A DNA stretch of 64,000 nt from Theobroma cacao (taxonomy: Eukaryota > Streptophyta > Magnoliopsida > Malvales > Malvaceae), in assembly GCF_000208745.1 (NCBI RefSeq), contig NC_030854.1:1898936-1962935 (forward strand). Direction: 5' to 3'. Shown one piece after another: positions 1 through 12,900 of the stretch (its first letter is position 1; each line of letters begins with the position of its first letter). A model generated the notes under the pieces. The model saw only the letters and a program-made list of their open reading frames with translations, did no database searches and was not told the origin of the DNA. The translations under genes and the position numbers were made by a program.

Positions 1-55
1 TAACGGAAAGGTGCAGAACAAAGAAAAACAGAATTTATATGAAAACTGTAATCAC

Positions 56-201
56 CCATCAACAACATCAGCACCCGCATTCCTCTGCTTGACTGCTGAC
101 TGATTCAATCCACGAGCACTCCCAGAAGTTGAAGCATTTGATGGAGTTGCAACCGGACTTTGCTCACAAGAAGGACTATCTTCTAAATATGGGTCGTCCA
201 T
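56..201 (-). CDS. First coding exon of an unidentified gene (partial, runs off left edge)
   Basis: On the minus strand an ATG at 201 opens a frame of 48 codons plus 2 bases that ends at a plausible GT donor (55-54); reading past it meets a stop at once, so splicing is required. The peptide begins MDDPYLEDSPSCEQSP and is rich in Ser, Asn, Ala and acidic residues, as expected of a disordered N-terminus. Upstream, a leader exon ends in ATCAG before GTTCG (donor near 693) and contains AAACCCTA-type sequence, so the gene seems to have a 5'UTR intron between about 692 and 215. I do not recognise the family from this short exon, and the rest lies outside the window. It could be read wrongly if the true start is elsewhere, but codon structure, donor and leader agree. 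Confidence 0.5.
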
Positions 202-1456
202 GATATTCAGTCACTAACTTCCTTACCAGAAAACGAAGCAATTAACCCTTTTTCAGCCGAATTACCAAGAGACCATACAAACTCTAAATAAAGCTAACCC
301 AAAATTCATCAGACAAGATTCCAACGAAAGCAAATGCAAGTCAATCTAAGCAAGAATTGACTAAAACAATTGAAATTGAATCAAAATTGTAATAATTCAA
401 GCGATGCTGCTACTTTTACTTAGCATCTGTTGATTATGAACTTTGCGTAAATTTTTTAGATTCTCTCATTGGTTGATTTACAATGACTAAGATTAACTCC
501 TATTAAGAACTTTGAAATTAAAATTGCCCATTATTCACATTGCGTCAACCAAAAATAACCCTAAAACTACAGATCAGAATGCAATACTAAAATATAAGGA
601 AAAAAAATTGTGAAAGAAAAGGTCGTAAGGAGGTTTGATCACAAATTATAAACAAAATTAACGTTGATAAACAAAAGAAAAAAGGGGACGAACCTGATGA
701 TTGGTCAGTGAATTAAGATTAAAAGCAGAGAAAAAAACCCTAAAAAAGAGCTAAAGATATGAAGCTTTTAAACGAAACAGAAACGAATTGTGTTCCCGCT
801 AAATGTTTATGTTTCCATGAATAGATCCGTCGTCAAGAGTTAAGGAACTACCAAATTACAGAATTACCCCTTACTTTTTTTTTGAAATTACAAATTAGTC
901 CATGGGGGACCGCGTGTCACCAATTGGTTGAGTTGTTGATCGGGCTTTTCAAGGGGGTGTACCAAATCAACCCGGATCCATTGACCGGTCCGACAGCACT
1001 TAGTCAACGTCCTTGTTTCTTTTTTGTGCTTTATTATTTATGGTTTATGATTTCAATTTCAGTATGGAGAAGCTCTCCTTGTTGGTGGCAACTTAGATCA
1101 TAATGTTGAGCAATTTGGAACATGAATCTTCCTTCTTTCAGGGTACTGCTACATTGTTTCAAGGGACAAGGATGTGGGAAAAGAGGAGGAAGGAGGAAGG
1201 CATTCATGTGTGTGGGCTGTGCCAAGCAAGAATCATTTTGACATGCTTCTTAGATTGAATTCAGACCCTAATGAGAGCATATAGACAGCAGCCTGTCGGT
1301 TCTGTTATAATGTTTCATGACAGAATCAAATTCTCTCACTTTTCCCGGTCTTCCACTGCATTAGATCTTCAAAGGAACAATGACCATCTCGACAAAAGAA
1401 GCTACCATGATAGGTGAAAAAAATTGGGGGGAAATATATTGAGTATTACAAAAAAA
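202..1456. other. Leader intron, promoter and spacer
   Basis: About 202-830 reads as the 5'UTR intron and leader of the minus-strand gene at the left edge. From 830 to 1456 I see no convincing coding or RNA gene; short open frames at 882-1225 lack codon structure or family resemblance. The last part must include the 3'UTR of the GT14 gene that ends at 1457. Confidence 0.5.
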
Positions 1457-4400
1457 TTATTTACACTGTTTTGATCTAAAACTTTCAGAATCAAGAAGTT
1501 TCACCAACAGCTTCTCTAGCCTCTTTGAACTTACAGAAGGTTTAACAGCATTTGGATTACCATAAACTACACAAGGATCTTTACCCGAATAGGAACCCCC
1601 AACACACCAACCCCCAGGAGTAAGCTGACCATAGGACCTCCGTAAGAGCTCCTTGTCGATTTTGTTAAGGACTGGATCATCCTTGGCAAACTTGCGAGCG
1701 AAAGGGGCTCCACTTTGAACCATGTCATCAAAATGTTCCAATGTTAGAGTCATTGGGTGCTGCTTTGGAGGATTATCCCATCTTATATAATGCAAGTCGT
1801 GATTTACCGTTGTATTCTGGTAGTCTTTGTTATTGCAGATTACAGTGTGGAAGTAGCCTTCTGGAGATGACAGGAAATTTGTATAGTACATAAGGAGAGT
1901 TCGAGGGAGATTATCCCATCCCCAGACACAGAATTCAAGAAATGATTTTGTCAGCACCACCCATTCGGACCCTGGAATTATATATCAACATTTCAGGATA
2001 TATAATGAATCTATTGCGGATACAAACATGACTTCGTAAAATTTATAAATAAGCAAATATTTACAACATATGCTTATGTTCAAAGTTCATGCAACCTACT
2101 CTGGCTATGTTATTTCTAGATCAGACGATAATTTCAAAGGCCAGCAATCTAGAATACAAGCAAATTTTCCTCCTGAAAGAACTTGTCTTGGAGCCGGCGT
2201 AACCGACTGTAACAAAGAGCTAAAACAAACTCTAAAACAGTGATTTACTTCCATCAGAAGCTTATCAAAATGTAAGGTTGCATAAGGATCCCTAAAGAAA
2301 CGTTGAAAATGTTACTATTCTGTCGCAAAAAAATATTACATGACACAGTTTAACTTGTACTCAATGTTTCAGGAGATTTATGTCTGACTAGCAGTTCTAA
2401 AAAACCCCTCCACACTATTTCCCCTATTATATTAGATGATCTACCAAAACACAGATACCAATCTTCAACAGCAAAAGTAAAATCAGAGAATTGCAAATTT
2501 ATCTCTAATAATCGTTCATTAACCATATCTACTATTTCTCAAGTATCTAACATTGCATCCATTAATTGAATCTCCTACATCTACTTAAATCTAATGAAAA
2601 CCATTTGTTGCACCTGCAGGCTTCTATACACTCAGCTGATAAGTGACAACTTATCCGAGAATGTTCTAACATCAAGTTTTACTAGATAAAGAGGTTGGAG
2701 TGGACAGATCAATGAAAAATAAAAAGGAAAATATAAAAGCATCACCCATGAATAACTTGAAAGAAGCAGGCAAGGATCTTTTCTCCTTAGCCCAAAATAC
2801 ACCAGATTTTTTTGAATGATATAAGCCTGGATCTATAATGATGGGCCTTGCTCTTTGGTATCTGCAAACACAAAATGAACTTACATTCAGAGAAAGCCAC
2901 AGAGGTGAGTAATCACAGCAGAAAACACCGTACAGAAAGTGGAACACATGTATTGGATCCTTACTCTTTCCAACCAATGCTACTTGTATGCTCCAGGAAG
3001 TTCAGATCCCTAGGCAAGTAAGAAAAGATGTGCACAATATCTGAAACAAAAATTAATACACAATTAGCATGATTACTGAAGCATGCCTAGCAAAATTTTA
3101 TATTTGTCAATCTTTTCAAGAGAATGAAAAAGCTATAGTTGCTGCAATTGCAGGTGGCAATGATTGCTGATTCACAAAGGGGAAAAGCCAAGTTAAAACA
3201 CACTGAATAATGAAGACACCTCCTGAAGAAACAAGCTTGCACTTAATCACCCACATACGATAAGCAGTTGCTTTTAATAACCATTTCATGCAAACTCATC
3301 ACCAAATATATGCCACGGCCAAGGAATTAGATATCGATATCATATATCGCCATCGGGCCCTCCAAATTACAGAGATATGAGGGATATATCAGCGGATATA
3401 AAAATATAGACAAATATCGGTAAAAAATGGAAAAAGAAACAAACACATATTTCAGAAAATGTTGGAAGTTTGAAACGAAATTTCGGCATATGTTTATTCA
3501 TTTATTCATACATATTTTAGAATCATAATATAGGAATTATAGCATACTAAAAGGATACACAAGTATATTGGTAAATATTTATCCTGTATCAAGATTAATA
3601 TATTATATAATAGATTTAGAAATAAATTGAAAAAATTTGTAAAATATTGAGTTTCCTAAACACCAAATAATATAAAGTTGAAATGTTTAAGAATACTTAA
3701 TACCTCATTGAATTCCATGGAAGCTCATTTGCCTCACTCTCATTGGTAAGTTGAGTTATTAGACAATATTGAGGCATGTCCTAATATTTTGATAACCAAT
3801 TAAATAATTTTCCTCATGAGTAACATATTCATCATGACTAACTTGCATCAAATATCTAAGTAGGGGAACCGACTTTAATCCACCTATGGTTTTGTTGGTT
3901 GAATCATACTCCAAATGTTTGCTTCCCAAGTTGGTAGTATGATGGATTATGATCATGAGCATATGATTGCCCATAGTCATGTAACTCACCGAGACCATCA
4001 TACCAGGTAGTAATACTTGATCTCCTTCTCGTTCCATTTTATACGTACCATATAAAATCGAAATTTTCTTTACTATAATATAAAAATAAACATACAAAAA
4101 GAGTTAGATTATAATTTTCTGCTCTATCACTGTCAAACACTACCAAAATTCCAATAACAATATCTAAATTCTACTTATTATGAATTTTAAAAGGGAATAC
4201 AAGCTTTGACACCCGTTTCAAATCATTCAATCCCTCTCATTGCCAACCCATTTATGCTCACACCACAACTATCCAAATTATCCATCCAATGGCTACAAAA
4301 GAATAAAAAATTTCAACCGTGGCCAAGTCTCAACAACTTAACATTTGCAAGTCAGAGTATAATAAAAATGTTTCTTACCATCTTGAGACATGAGGGGATA

Positions 4401-4919
4401 ATCTGATGCGCTAAGGTTCAAGAACCAATCCCACTCTTTCGCTTTTTTCAGCAAAATCGCCACCGCATGAAGCGTGCTAGCAATCATGGTGGGCCCCTTA
4501 TAAGTCACCAAATCAGCCTTCCCGATCACCATCACGTTCCCAAACTCTCTAAACACGCCCTCCGACTTCACGTACTTAGCCAGCTCCAGCCGCTCGGAGT
4601 CCGAGGCTTCTAGATCAAGATGGAGCACATAGTAATTTCTAGGATGATAAACCGACTGCAGCAATCGCTTGACACGTGGCCCATCCCCTTTCGTCCCCGA
4701 TATCAGATAAGCAAATCTCGGTAACTTGGGTAAACGGCGGTAATCCCGTTCAGAGAAAGTAAATTTCGGTTGGTGAAAAGAGAAATCGGTTTCGGAAGAA
4801 GAGGATTTACCTTGGGTAAAAGTTAACGCGAGAAGAAACGTGAGTGAAATGATTGAGATTACAAGTACTGGCAAAAGCCATGATCGATCTGGAGAATAAG
4901 GAAACTGAGTTCTTTTCAT
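1457..4919 (-). CDS. GT14 family beta-glucuronosyltransferase-like protein, 4 exons, 415 aa
   Basis: Exons 4919-4379, 3040-2965, 2861-2746 and 1971-1457 join in frame to 1,248 nt (415 aa plus stop), with GT donors and AG acceptors throughout. A single N-terminal membrane segment (residues about 14-36, SWLLPVLVISIISLTFLLAL) predicts a type II Golgi protein. The core-2/I-branching (GT14, DUF266) domain follows: RFAYLISGTKGDG near residue 67, NLSASDYPLMSQDD across the first junction, YLPRDLNFLEHT, YQRARPIIIDPGLY, GSEWVVLTKSFLEFCVWGWDN and HDLHYIRWDNPPKQHP. The length fits the plant AtGlcAT14A-C group, which adds glucuronic acid to beta-1,6-galactan side chains of arabinogalactan proteins in the Golgi. 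The exact acceptor sugar is inferred from family only. Intron 1 (4378-3041) is long and holds repeat-like sequence. No truncation or frameshift is seen. Confidence 0.92.
3300..4200. repeat. AT-rich repeat-like insert in intron 1 of the GT14 gene
   Basis: Intron 1 contains a stretch dense in GATAT/ATATC words, including a perfect 12-nt palindrome at 3330-3341 (gatatcgatatc), followed by AT-rich sequence. A 112-codon open frame on the minus strand (4097-3759) has no recognisable domain. It looks like an old non-autonomous element; no terminal repeats or target duplications could be defined by eye. Confidence 0.3.
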
Positions 4920-7776
4920 TAATCTATTATTTGGGGAAATTTTCCGGACCAGAGAGCTAAAACTTAGGGGGTGAGATTCGATTTTTTATTTGGAGAAGGT
5001 AAAGTGTCGGATTGGGTGTCGGCGTGACAGGTTTCTGTTGAAGAGGTATGAAAAGAAGACGAGTTCGCTTACTTCGTACTGTACTCGGAGAGGGAAACAA
5101 CATTGGTCGGAATTTTAATTTGAATCGTCGGTTACCATCTGGTGTTACGCGTTGCCTTGGTAATCTTGTTGTTAATTTATTCGTAACCGTCGATTGGTTT
5201 GATCTAACGCTTATAATTTTTAAAGATCTTTGTCTTAATAAATGGTTAATATATTTAAATAATACAATACTCTTATTCCCTCTTTCCTTTTATATGTCTC
5301 AAAATGAAATTTTCCTTCTCATTTTATGTTTTATATTAAAAAAATAATTTTTCATATTTTTTATTTTTTACTTTNAAATTTAGTTTTCATTTTAAAAGTA
5401 TTAAATAATTCATTTTTAATATAAAATATATTAAATTTAAAATTTTTATCTTAATTTTCATAGAAGTGAAAAAAAAAAAAACTTATGGCAGATAAATTTA
5501 ATAATATTAAAAAATAATTTTACATGCAAGGACTATAACTTTTCAACTGATTAAAAAATTTTAAAAATTTTTATTATAAATGTTGGCATATTGTATAAGG
5601 TCTTGATGTTTCTCAAGTGATAGGGCTTCCTTTTTCTATCCCTTTTAATTAAGATTTAGTAGATGCATAGCCTTTCACTTGAAAGTGAAGAAGAAGAATC
5701 GCCATTATAAAAATCTTTCTTCTTGATTATTTTATTTCTTCTTCTGTCATTTTCCTTACATGAAATCAAGTTGCGCTCAAAAGTGATTAGATTGAAAAGT
5801 AGGATTAATGTTTCTATAATTAAATAATTTGACAATGACAATTATTAGATGATTAAGGGTTTGGAATATTCTCTTTTGATTGGTTCATTGCATTTAATCA
5901 AGAACCAAATTTAATTATCTCCAACAGATTTTAAAGTGAAAATCAAGTAAGTGTGCCATTGGATCTTGGAGCACAAGCCATCTGTAACCCAATATCTAAG
6001 GAAACCCTTTTGTCACCAAACTAGAAGTTGAACTAGATATCCCAAGCAAAAAACAAAAAAATTTTTTTTTTTTCTCACATTTTCTGAGAAAATGGTACAA
6101 CTACTTTACATTCTATGATGAATGACAAAGGAAATTTCCTGCTGCAATTGAAAGATATTGGTATCACAGGACAAGATGTTAAGATGAATGGGTCGTATAC
6201 TTTGTGTGGGCTTGAGATGTCATGAATAAAAAGCTCGTGTTTTCAAGATTTATTTTGAAAGTATTATAATCCGAATTTTATTATTTAATAAAATATCTCA
6301 ATTTTATAAATATTTAATTAAATTTTTAATTTATAATTCAAATTTGTATTCGAACCTTTGAGACTCTACTTGTTAAATATTCTATTAAAATAAATTTAAA
6401 ATTAATTTTTATGTATATTATTAATACAAATTAAGTTAATAAATTAAAATTTAAAATTATATTTAAAACAATTAATAAATTTTAATAAGTAGTACATTAA
6501 ATATAAGAAATTTATAAACAAAAAGTAAAATATATAAAACTTAAATTTTATATTAAAAATTATTATTTATAATCTAATTTGAATAATAAGCATAAAAAAT
6601 TATTATTCAAAAATGAAGGATTGAACCACCCCTTGGTAAAATGCGTAGATCGGACAAGAATGGCTTTGTTTTTTCTTTTGATTGTCACTAAATATACTTT
6701 CCGTTGACAAGATCAGAAATCTCAGAGATTTTGCGTAACTAGTTATTGAATTTGCAGTGTTAAACAGAAGAGAGCTTCTGTAATTTACAATGGAAACAAC
6801 CAAAAATAAAAGTGACAGATTAGCTGTCGAGGCATTGAGATTTGGAGACATCCGCTACCAAAGCAAAGCACGAAAATTGACTTTGCGACATTATTAACCA
6901 AAGCAAACCATCAAGATTTCAAGATGCATTATGCACAAACACATGCTGCAACAATCATGGACCCTCTTGACTGCAGCAACAGCAGAATCCAGATTCCACA
7001 GACGAGAAAATCTAGAGCCTTTTTTCTCTGAGATATTGCTTTCTATCAAAGAGTAGCCACGCACCTTCGGGCCCCCCGAATGGGGCCCTGGAAACCGTGA
7101 AACCAGGTCAATTGAACAATTAATATACAGAAACAAATAGCTAAAGCATATATTCCAATGCAATTCAGTGATCGGCAAGAGCAGTACGTACACCTGTATT
7201 GCACTCTTGATTTCTTTGCTTAGCCTTTAGAAAAGTAACTTGTTTATCAATAAGCATGATGTCGAGGCCCAAAACACCAAACGAGGATCACGCGTGTCGG
7301 ATCCGACTGTGTTTTTGCTTTTGGTAAATGAAAGAAAAAGAATTACAAGACTGATGAAGTAGTTGAGACAAGACAATTGCTGAAGCTATTCAGAATCATG
7401 AACAAAAAAAAGCCCTAAAAGGAAAAGATAAGGAATGCAGGGAAAAAAGAGAGGATCAGATACTTCCATTTATGACTTCCATTCATTTCTTCCCAAAGCA
7501 GAATCACAGAAAACAAAAGCAAAAGTAACTCAATTTTGCACCTGTGAATCAGGAATTTACTTCAGGGTAAATGACCAGTCCGATTTTCTGTCTGAAGAGT
7601 TCAAGCAATTGTCTCTATGCTGCCTGGATTCTAGATTACCAATTCTTGGTGAAGTATGGAATACCAAATCTTCCATTTTCCATTCTCACTTTCCATATAG
7701 CCTCAGAAGGCCAAAATGTAAAAACAAAAATTAAGCAAGAAAGGGAAACAAAAATCAAAAAATCAAGCTAGAAATG
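4920..7776. other. Intergenic, AT-rich; no gene seen
   Basis: The first few hundred bases serve as the GT14 promoter. 5350-5620 and 6240-6600 are extremely AT-rich, with an unknown base at 5375. 6600-7260 is less AT-rich but shows no coding structure on either strand. A short GC-rich inverted repeat lies at about 7070-7090. 7440-7776 should include the 3'UTR of the ATL gene that ends at 7777. Confidence 0.5.
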
Positions 7777-8499
7777 TCAAACCAAACTGGTTGCATCTGG
7801 CAAACCTTGTTGGAGATCACTCTCTCTAGATCTAGCTGAACCCGACGCCGTACCATGGTTATTAGGCCTCTTTACAGTAACAGAAGCCCGGCAAACCGGA
7901 CAATTGTTATGATTGTTCAGCCACATATCAATGCAAGTAGCATGAAACGAGTGCTTGCATCCACTCAACTGCCTTACTTCTTCCCCATCAGCAAAAACTG
8001 ATAAACAAACAGGACACTCATTCCCAATATCTTTAGAATGAGTCTCTTTTTGGTACTTAACAGCTGAAACAGGCTCCCTCCTCCTCTCAATTACTTCAAC
8101 GCCACTTCCACGGCTGTCCCTGGGAAGCTCCCTGGGGCTGTCGGGACGTTCCCTGGAAGTCCAAGGAGGGCACTTGACAGCAAAAAAGAAAGCATAGATT
8201 ATAGCGGGGATCGTTATGACAGCCATTAGTGCAAGTATGAATTCAAGTGGGGATAAATCGACGCTTCTTGGTGAATCGGGGAAAGGTGGAGGTGGATTGC
8301 TTGACACTATAGATACGGTTCCGTTTTGATCTATAGGGTATATCTGGGGTGTTGAAGAGAAAGGTAACGGCGGAGGTGACCTGATACTAGTACTGTTAGT
8401 GGTGTTATCAAGCTGGGAAACTGGTGGTGATGCAACGAAGGACGGCGGTGGTTGAGGTGGTGGTGGTGGTGGCCTGATAACGGTAGGTGAGTTCTCCAT
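7777..8499 (-). CDS. ATL-type RING-H2 E3 ubiquitin ligase, 240 aa
   Basis: This intronless frame starts at MENSPTVIRPPPP; an in-frame ATG 21 nt upstream (8520) would add only seven residues, and I prefer the inner start because it opens the proline-rich region. Order of parts: Pro-rich N-terminus with runs of six and four prolines, one membrane helix (about residues 88-115, LEFILALMAVITIPAIIYAFFF), a charged linker rich in Arg/Glu/Pro, then a canonical RING-H2 near residues 165-207 (ECPVCLSVF, GCKHSFHATCIDMWL, NNCPVCRA) with all eight zinc ligands and the ATL tryptophan. ATL proteins are membrane-anchored E3 ligases that pass ubiquitin from E2 enzymes to substrates, often in stress signalling. 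It resembles the ATL33 group; the substrate cannot be predicted. A second ATL gene lies 1 kb upstream on the same strand. Confidence 0.9.
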   Translation of the reverse strand: MENSPTVIRPPPPPPQPPPSFVASPPVSQLDNTTNSTSIRSPPPLPFSSTPQIYPIDQNGTVSIVSSNPPPPFPDSPRSVDLSPLEFILALMAVITIPAIIYAFFFAVKCPPWTSRERPDSPRELPRDSRGSGVEVIERRREPVSAVKYQKETHSKDIGNECPVCLSVFADGEEVRQLSGCKHSFHATCIDMWLNNHNNCPVCRASVTVKRPNNHGTASGSARSRESDLQQGLPDATSLV

Positions 8500-9470
8500 T
8501 GATAAGGAGAAAAAACACAAAAGAAAAAGAACACGATAGTAAAAGACTAAAATCGGTGGCTTTTCAATTTTTATTCCAGCAGGTAAAGGAACAGATGGTG
8601 CGGTGGCCGGTAGCGTTGATTTGTTTTTCTGGAATTTTCAATAGCAATAATTGAAGGGAAAATGTGGGGTTGTGGGACAAAACTCACGTAACATCATGAA
8701 AGCAAAGCATGTTACTGGTTTATGAACTTTGTTTTTAAGCCGAAAAAAATGTTGACCCATTTGGTCCTTGTTTTATGCTTTGGACTGAACCAAAGTCAAT
8801 ACCTAATCTACTACTGGGAAAAAGAGGCCCATATTAAATGTAACCAGACCCAGTAGAATTCATGATCCCTGACCTCGATTGTAATGGGATAATCAGACCC
8901 AATTGAAAGCAGGCTTTGAAACCAGGAAACCTACTAATATACGTTTTCATCCTTAGCCTCGACAGGACCAGAGGATTGTCAGGGATTCTATTAAGATATA
9001 TTTACAGAACATGCGATAATATTTTAATTCTGCTTGATCTTATCGACGAGTTTGTGCTAATGTTGTTAAGGGGCTTAAATTCAAATTTGAATGAATCTTA
9101 TCTTACTATGATGAATGTTGGACTTTTGGGCATTAGAAACTGTTCTTAAGCTTTCTTCGTTTGAAGCGTTTGAAGTGTTTGACGTTTGAAACATGAATAT
9201 CCAAGAGAATGAACGTGGAGAGGGAAGATAAGGGTGGGTTGAGGGCAGGGACCAAAAGTCATAGAAAAGAATGATGCTCTATTTATATCTCTTTTTGACA
9301 TTAACGAAATATATGCATGTAATTTGTTTCTCATTCGCTAGGCATTTTATTTTCTCTCGCTTTGAGTCACTTCCAAGCAAAAAAAACAATCATTAATGAA
9401 GGGTAGCTAAGCAAGCTAGCCAGCTAGCTAGCTCCACAGTAAAGCCACCATCCATCTCATCATTTGAAAG
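8500..9470. other. Spacer between the two ATL genes
   Basis: Contains the promoter side of the 240-aa ATL gene and the 3' side of the 164-aa ATL gene. A run of gctagc/ctag words lies at about 9407-9433. I see no further gene; short open frames on both strands have no family resemblance. Confidence 0.5.
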
Positions 9471-9965
9471 TTACAACCCAAAATCCGGCAACCGGTTAAG
9501 TTCCATAGGTTGTGGTCCGTCAGAATCCGGCAAGGGCACGGCCACTTGCTCCGGAGGTGAAGTATCGGCACGACAGAGCGGGCAATTGGAGTGCAAATTT
9601 AGCCACGCATCGATACATGCCACATGAAAAATGTGCAAGCAGTCTGGCAATACCCGAATTTGCTCCCCTTCCTTGAAATCACTCAAGCAAACAGCACAAG
9701 TTTCTTCATTGCAATCCTTGCTGTATCTAAATATTGGAATTAACCTCGGCGTGGAAGGGCTTCTGATTCTGTCACTAGCCCTTTCCTGCTGATTACGTTC
9801 AACATTTTGGCTTGTATTGGCAGTGTCTACCACCTGCCTGCGATAGCAATTACAAACGGAGGAAACTAAATGAAATGTAGCAAACATGATGGCTCCGGCA
9901 ATGACCCCAAGAAGGCCGACGAGAATCGGGTTCAATCGGAACCCTTGTTTACCTTCTTCATCCAT
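9471..9965 (-). CDS. Short ATL-type RING-H2 E3 ubiquitin ligase, 164 aa
   Basis: Intronless frame from ATG at 9965. The N-terminus is short and polar ([12 protein letters not shown]), then one hydrophobic helix (about residues 13-36, [20 protein letters not shown]), a Cys/Arg-rich juxtamembrane stretch, a linker rich in Asn/Gln/Arg, and a complete RING-H2 ([33 protein letters not shown]) near residues 90-133. The acidic [10 protein letters not shown] tail ends at residue 164. The architecture matches small ATL ligases; a role in ubiquitylation at a membrane follows from the family, not from this sequence. It shares the strand and fold of the next gene but the two differ in N-terminus and linker, so they are not a recent duplication. 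The start is supported by the absence of another nearby in-frame ATG. Confidence 0.9.
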   Translation of the reverse strand: MDEEGKQGFRLNPILVGLLGVIAGAIMFATFHLVSSVCNCYRRQVVDTANTSQNVERNQQERASDRIRSPSTPRLIPIFRYSKDCNEETCAVCLSDFKEGEQIRVLPDCLHIFHVACIDAWLNLHSNCPLCRADTSPPEQVAVPLPDSDGPQPMELNRLPDFGL

Positions 9966-12900
9966 CGTGCGAGGAATTGGGCACGGTTGCAGTACCGGTA
10001 GGAAAGTTTGGTGGACGAGTTATTATTGGCATTGATTGCTAGGCGACTTGACGCCATGTCTTTTATATACGTATATTGGAAAAATGTATGCTAACAAATC
10101 AAAGGCTTCACTTTCACTATCATCCTTTGACGTGGGTGGCACGGACATGGAAATGTATACGGTGGTCGGGGAGGAAACCACCATTTTTAGGTTCAGGATT
10201 TGGTACCAAAACGCCGTGTGATCTTAGCCTTCTGCAGGTCAAATCAATGACCTTCAAAAAATGTGTTACTTGATTGGAAAATTGTTTGAGTTGTATTGGC
10301 AAGAAAACAGAGTCAAAATTAGCAAGAAGAAAGCGAAAGAAACATTATCTTGATGACTTAATCCTTTTGAGCTAAAGACATTCCAATAAAATTATACAAA
10401 CCCTTTTCCGAGGGACAAAGAAAACCTCGAAAATCAAAAGCAAAAAGTTGGTCGTTTTGCTTGATGCAAGGAAAACAGTTGCAGCAGCCGCTTGTTTTGA
10501 AAACCTTTTGTCCAAGATAATAGTAAATATCTTGACTCCATTAAAGGTATAAAGAGCACTAATTGATCAGTCATGAGAAGAGATATGGAAAAATGGGCAC
10601 TTGGTAGATCCAAAGCACAAGTGGCAGTTAATCGAGAAAGTCGGTGACTTGCTGATGTTGATAAGAAGACTGATAACAATTGCTCAGCAGCTAGCCTACA
10701 TTATTGCACATGGGACTGGAATATACCTATATAAGCCATGGCCCATATCATTTTTCTTATTGCAAATTACCCCAAGTTTAGCTACTAAATAAAGCCAGAA
10801 AATCATGATGCTAGGCTGCTACCTGCTTAACTAAACAATGCAATTTTCTCCTTTCATACTTTCATTGGTCAAAATCTGCTTAGTTGATACTGGGTATTTG
10901 CCTCTTTGCAGTAAACTTCTAATTGCTGCTAGTTCCAACAGAATGCAAATGAATTTTCTCGGTGAAATAGCATTGGCCTGTTAAAGGGGTAGTTGTTAAG
11001 GGAAGGTGATGTGCTGCTGATGCTTTCTTACATAGCAAAGTTCATTATGTTTGATTACTAAAATGCGAACAAAAGCAGCACCTCGATATGTCACAATATA
11101 GACATGTGAATCTCCTTGCAGCACATTAAACTTAATAAATATATGAAGCAATAGGCTAAAAGAAGCCAAGATGAAGAGAGATAGAAAACATATAATGGTC
11201 AAAATTCACCCACCCCCCCCCCCCAAAAAAAAAAAAAAGAANCTAAGCACCTGAAAATTTACCCCCTCGTGCATGTTGCCACGTGGACAACACCCATCTC
11301 AAAAATTTGGCGGGTGTTCCTCTCCCGACAACCCCCCCCCCCCCCCCCCAAAAAAAAAAAAAAACCCGAAAACTGCTCCACTGGACATTTCTTAATTCCC
11401 AATATTCTACTCCATTGCTGGCTGCTAGATGCATCAAATCACAACAAGGCAGATTGCAATAAACCCGTTTCCTGTGGGGAAAAAAGGGAAAGAAAAAGAA
11501 AAAGAAATGCAAATTTACATCCGGGTGCTTTGAAAGATTTGATTCCCACCAACTGATTTGATATGGACTATGATGTTGCTGTTCATATGTTAAAAGAGTT
11601 GAAAAAGTAAACACTTTTAAGCTTAGTGAGACGACTAGGATCCCAAATCTGACCAATCTCCTTCATGATCTCTATAATAAGTTGTTTCAATTATTGAGTT
11701 TTAAATAGTGAAAATTGTTTCTTTCAGATTTTTTAACATTATCTCACATATAAAATTTTCCTTTTGCATGTTGCAACTTACTTAATTATGCATTCTAAGT
11801 GACAAATAAGGCATCCCCAGTTAACCCTGTTTAGTTCTCATAGTGTTTAAGTATTCCACCACTTTAGGCATCTCGAATATTTAACTTATTAGTTGATGCA
11901 TGATTTTTTTGCTTAAAAAATAAAATTCGAATTCACTTTCTCTCAATTAAAAAAAAAATACAAAAACTGATATTCTTTTTTTTTTGTTGACTTGTTTTGA
12001 GTTTTCTTCCTCAAGTAAATGTGTTATTATGTTGATTAGGACCCAAGGTTTCATATAATAATAATGAAAGTAATTCCTTACAAAATCAATTAAGTTGATT
12101 AAAAGCATATATAAATATGCTCTTTATATTCCTAAAATATAGAAATAAGTCACCATCTTCATAAATTATCCATTTGATAAACTATGTGTTGGATACAAGT
12201 TGCCTTTTCAAGCCATGAAGAAAGGCAACAGCATATGCCATATGGCATCCCATATGCATTTTGGACTCATTTACAAATGGTAACCAGATCCCATTTATTT
12301 CTTTCTTTCAAAGGTACATCATGACTGTCTATCAGTCCATATCCAAGGAAGGTTGCATCCAATTTCTCGCATAAATTAATTAACTTTGCATTTAAAAAAA
12401 TATATCAAATTATAACCATATTTAAAAACAAATACAAAATTTTACATAAAAAATAATTAAAAGATATTTCTGATCATATTAAACTTTGTCTCTTTATATC
12501 TTTAAAAAGACATTTAACAATTAAAAATTAAAAAAAAACGTAACTTTTATGTATATAACTAGATGTCTGTATATATAAAAATAAAACAAATCACGCGTGT
12601 TATTATAATTATTTAATCAAATGATATTTAATACCTATTGGTCCAAGACAAAGCATGTACGTGTGAAAACAGTTCATATCCCTTGCAGCCGTTGCATAAT
12701 AAGAATACATATATAGTATATATATATATATAACCAGGATTAGACGGCCTTAGACTTTTACTACCCCATATATTGATGTTGCAGAAGTCAAATTATCAAA
12801 AGCACCTTTCAGACATTTTGGCCAAGGCATGACTCTCCATAAATACGTATATATTAATATATTATAAGTAATTAAGAGAGCAACAAGACCCAAGGGCACG

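Noticed and set aside
6895..6935. Possible miR172-like hairpin (atcaagatttcaagatgcat)
   Set aside because: The match to the miR172 family is partial and no complementary arm was found within 200 bp.
11243..11656. 137-codon minus frame and its plus-strand partner
   Set aside because: Both are driven by the poly(C)-poly(A) tracts (runs of Gly, Phe, Pro, Lys).
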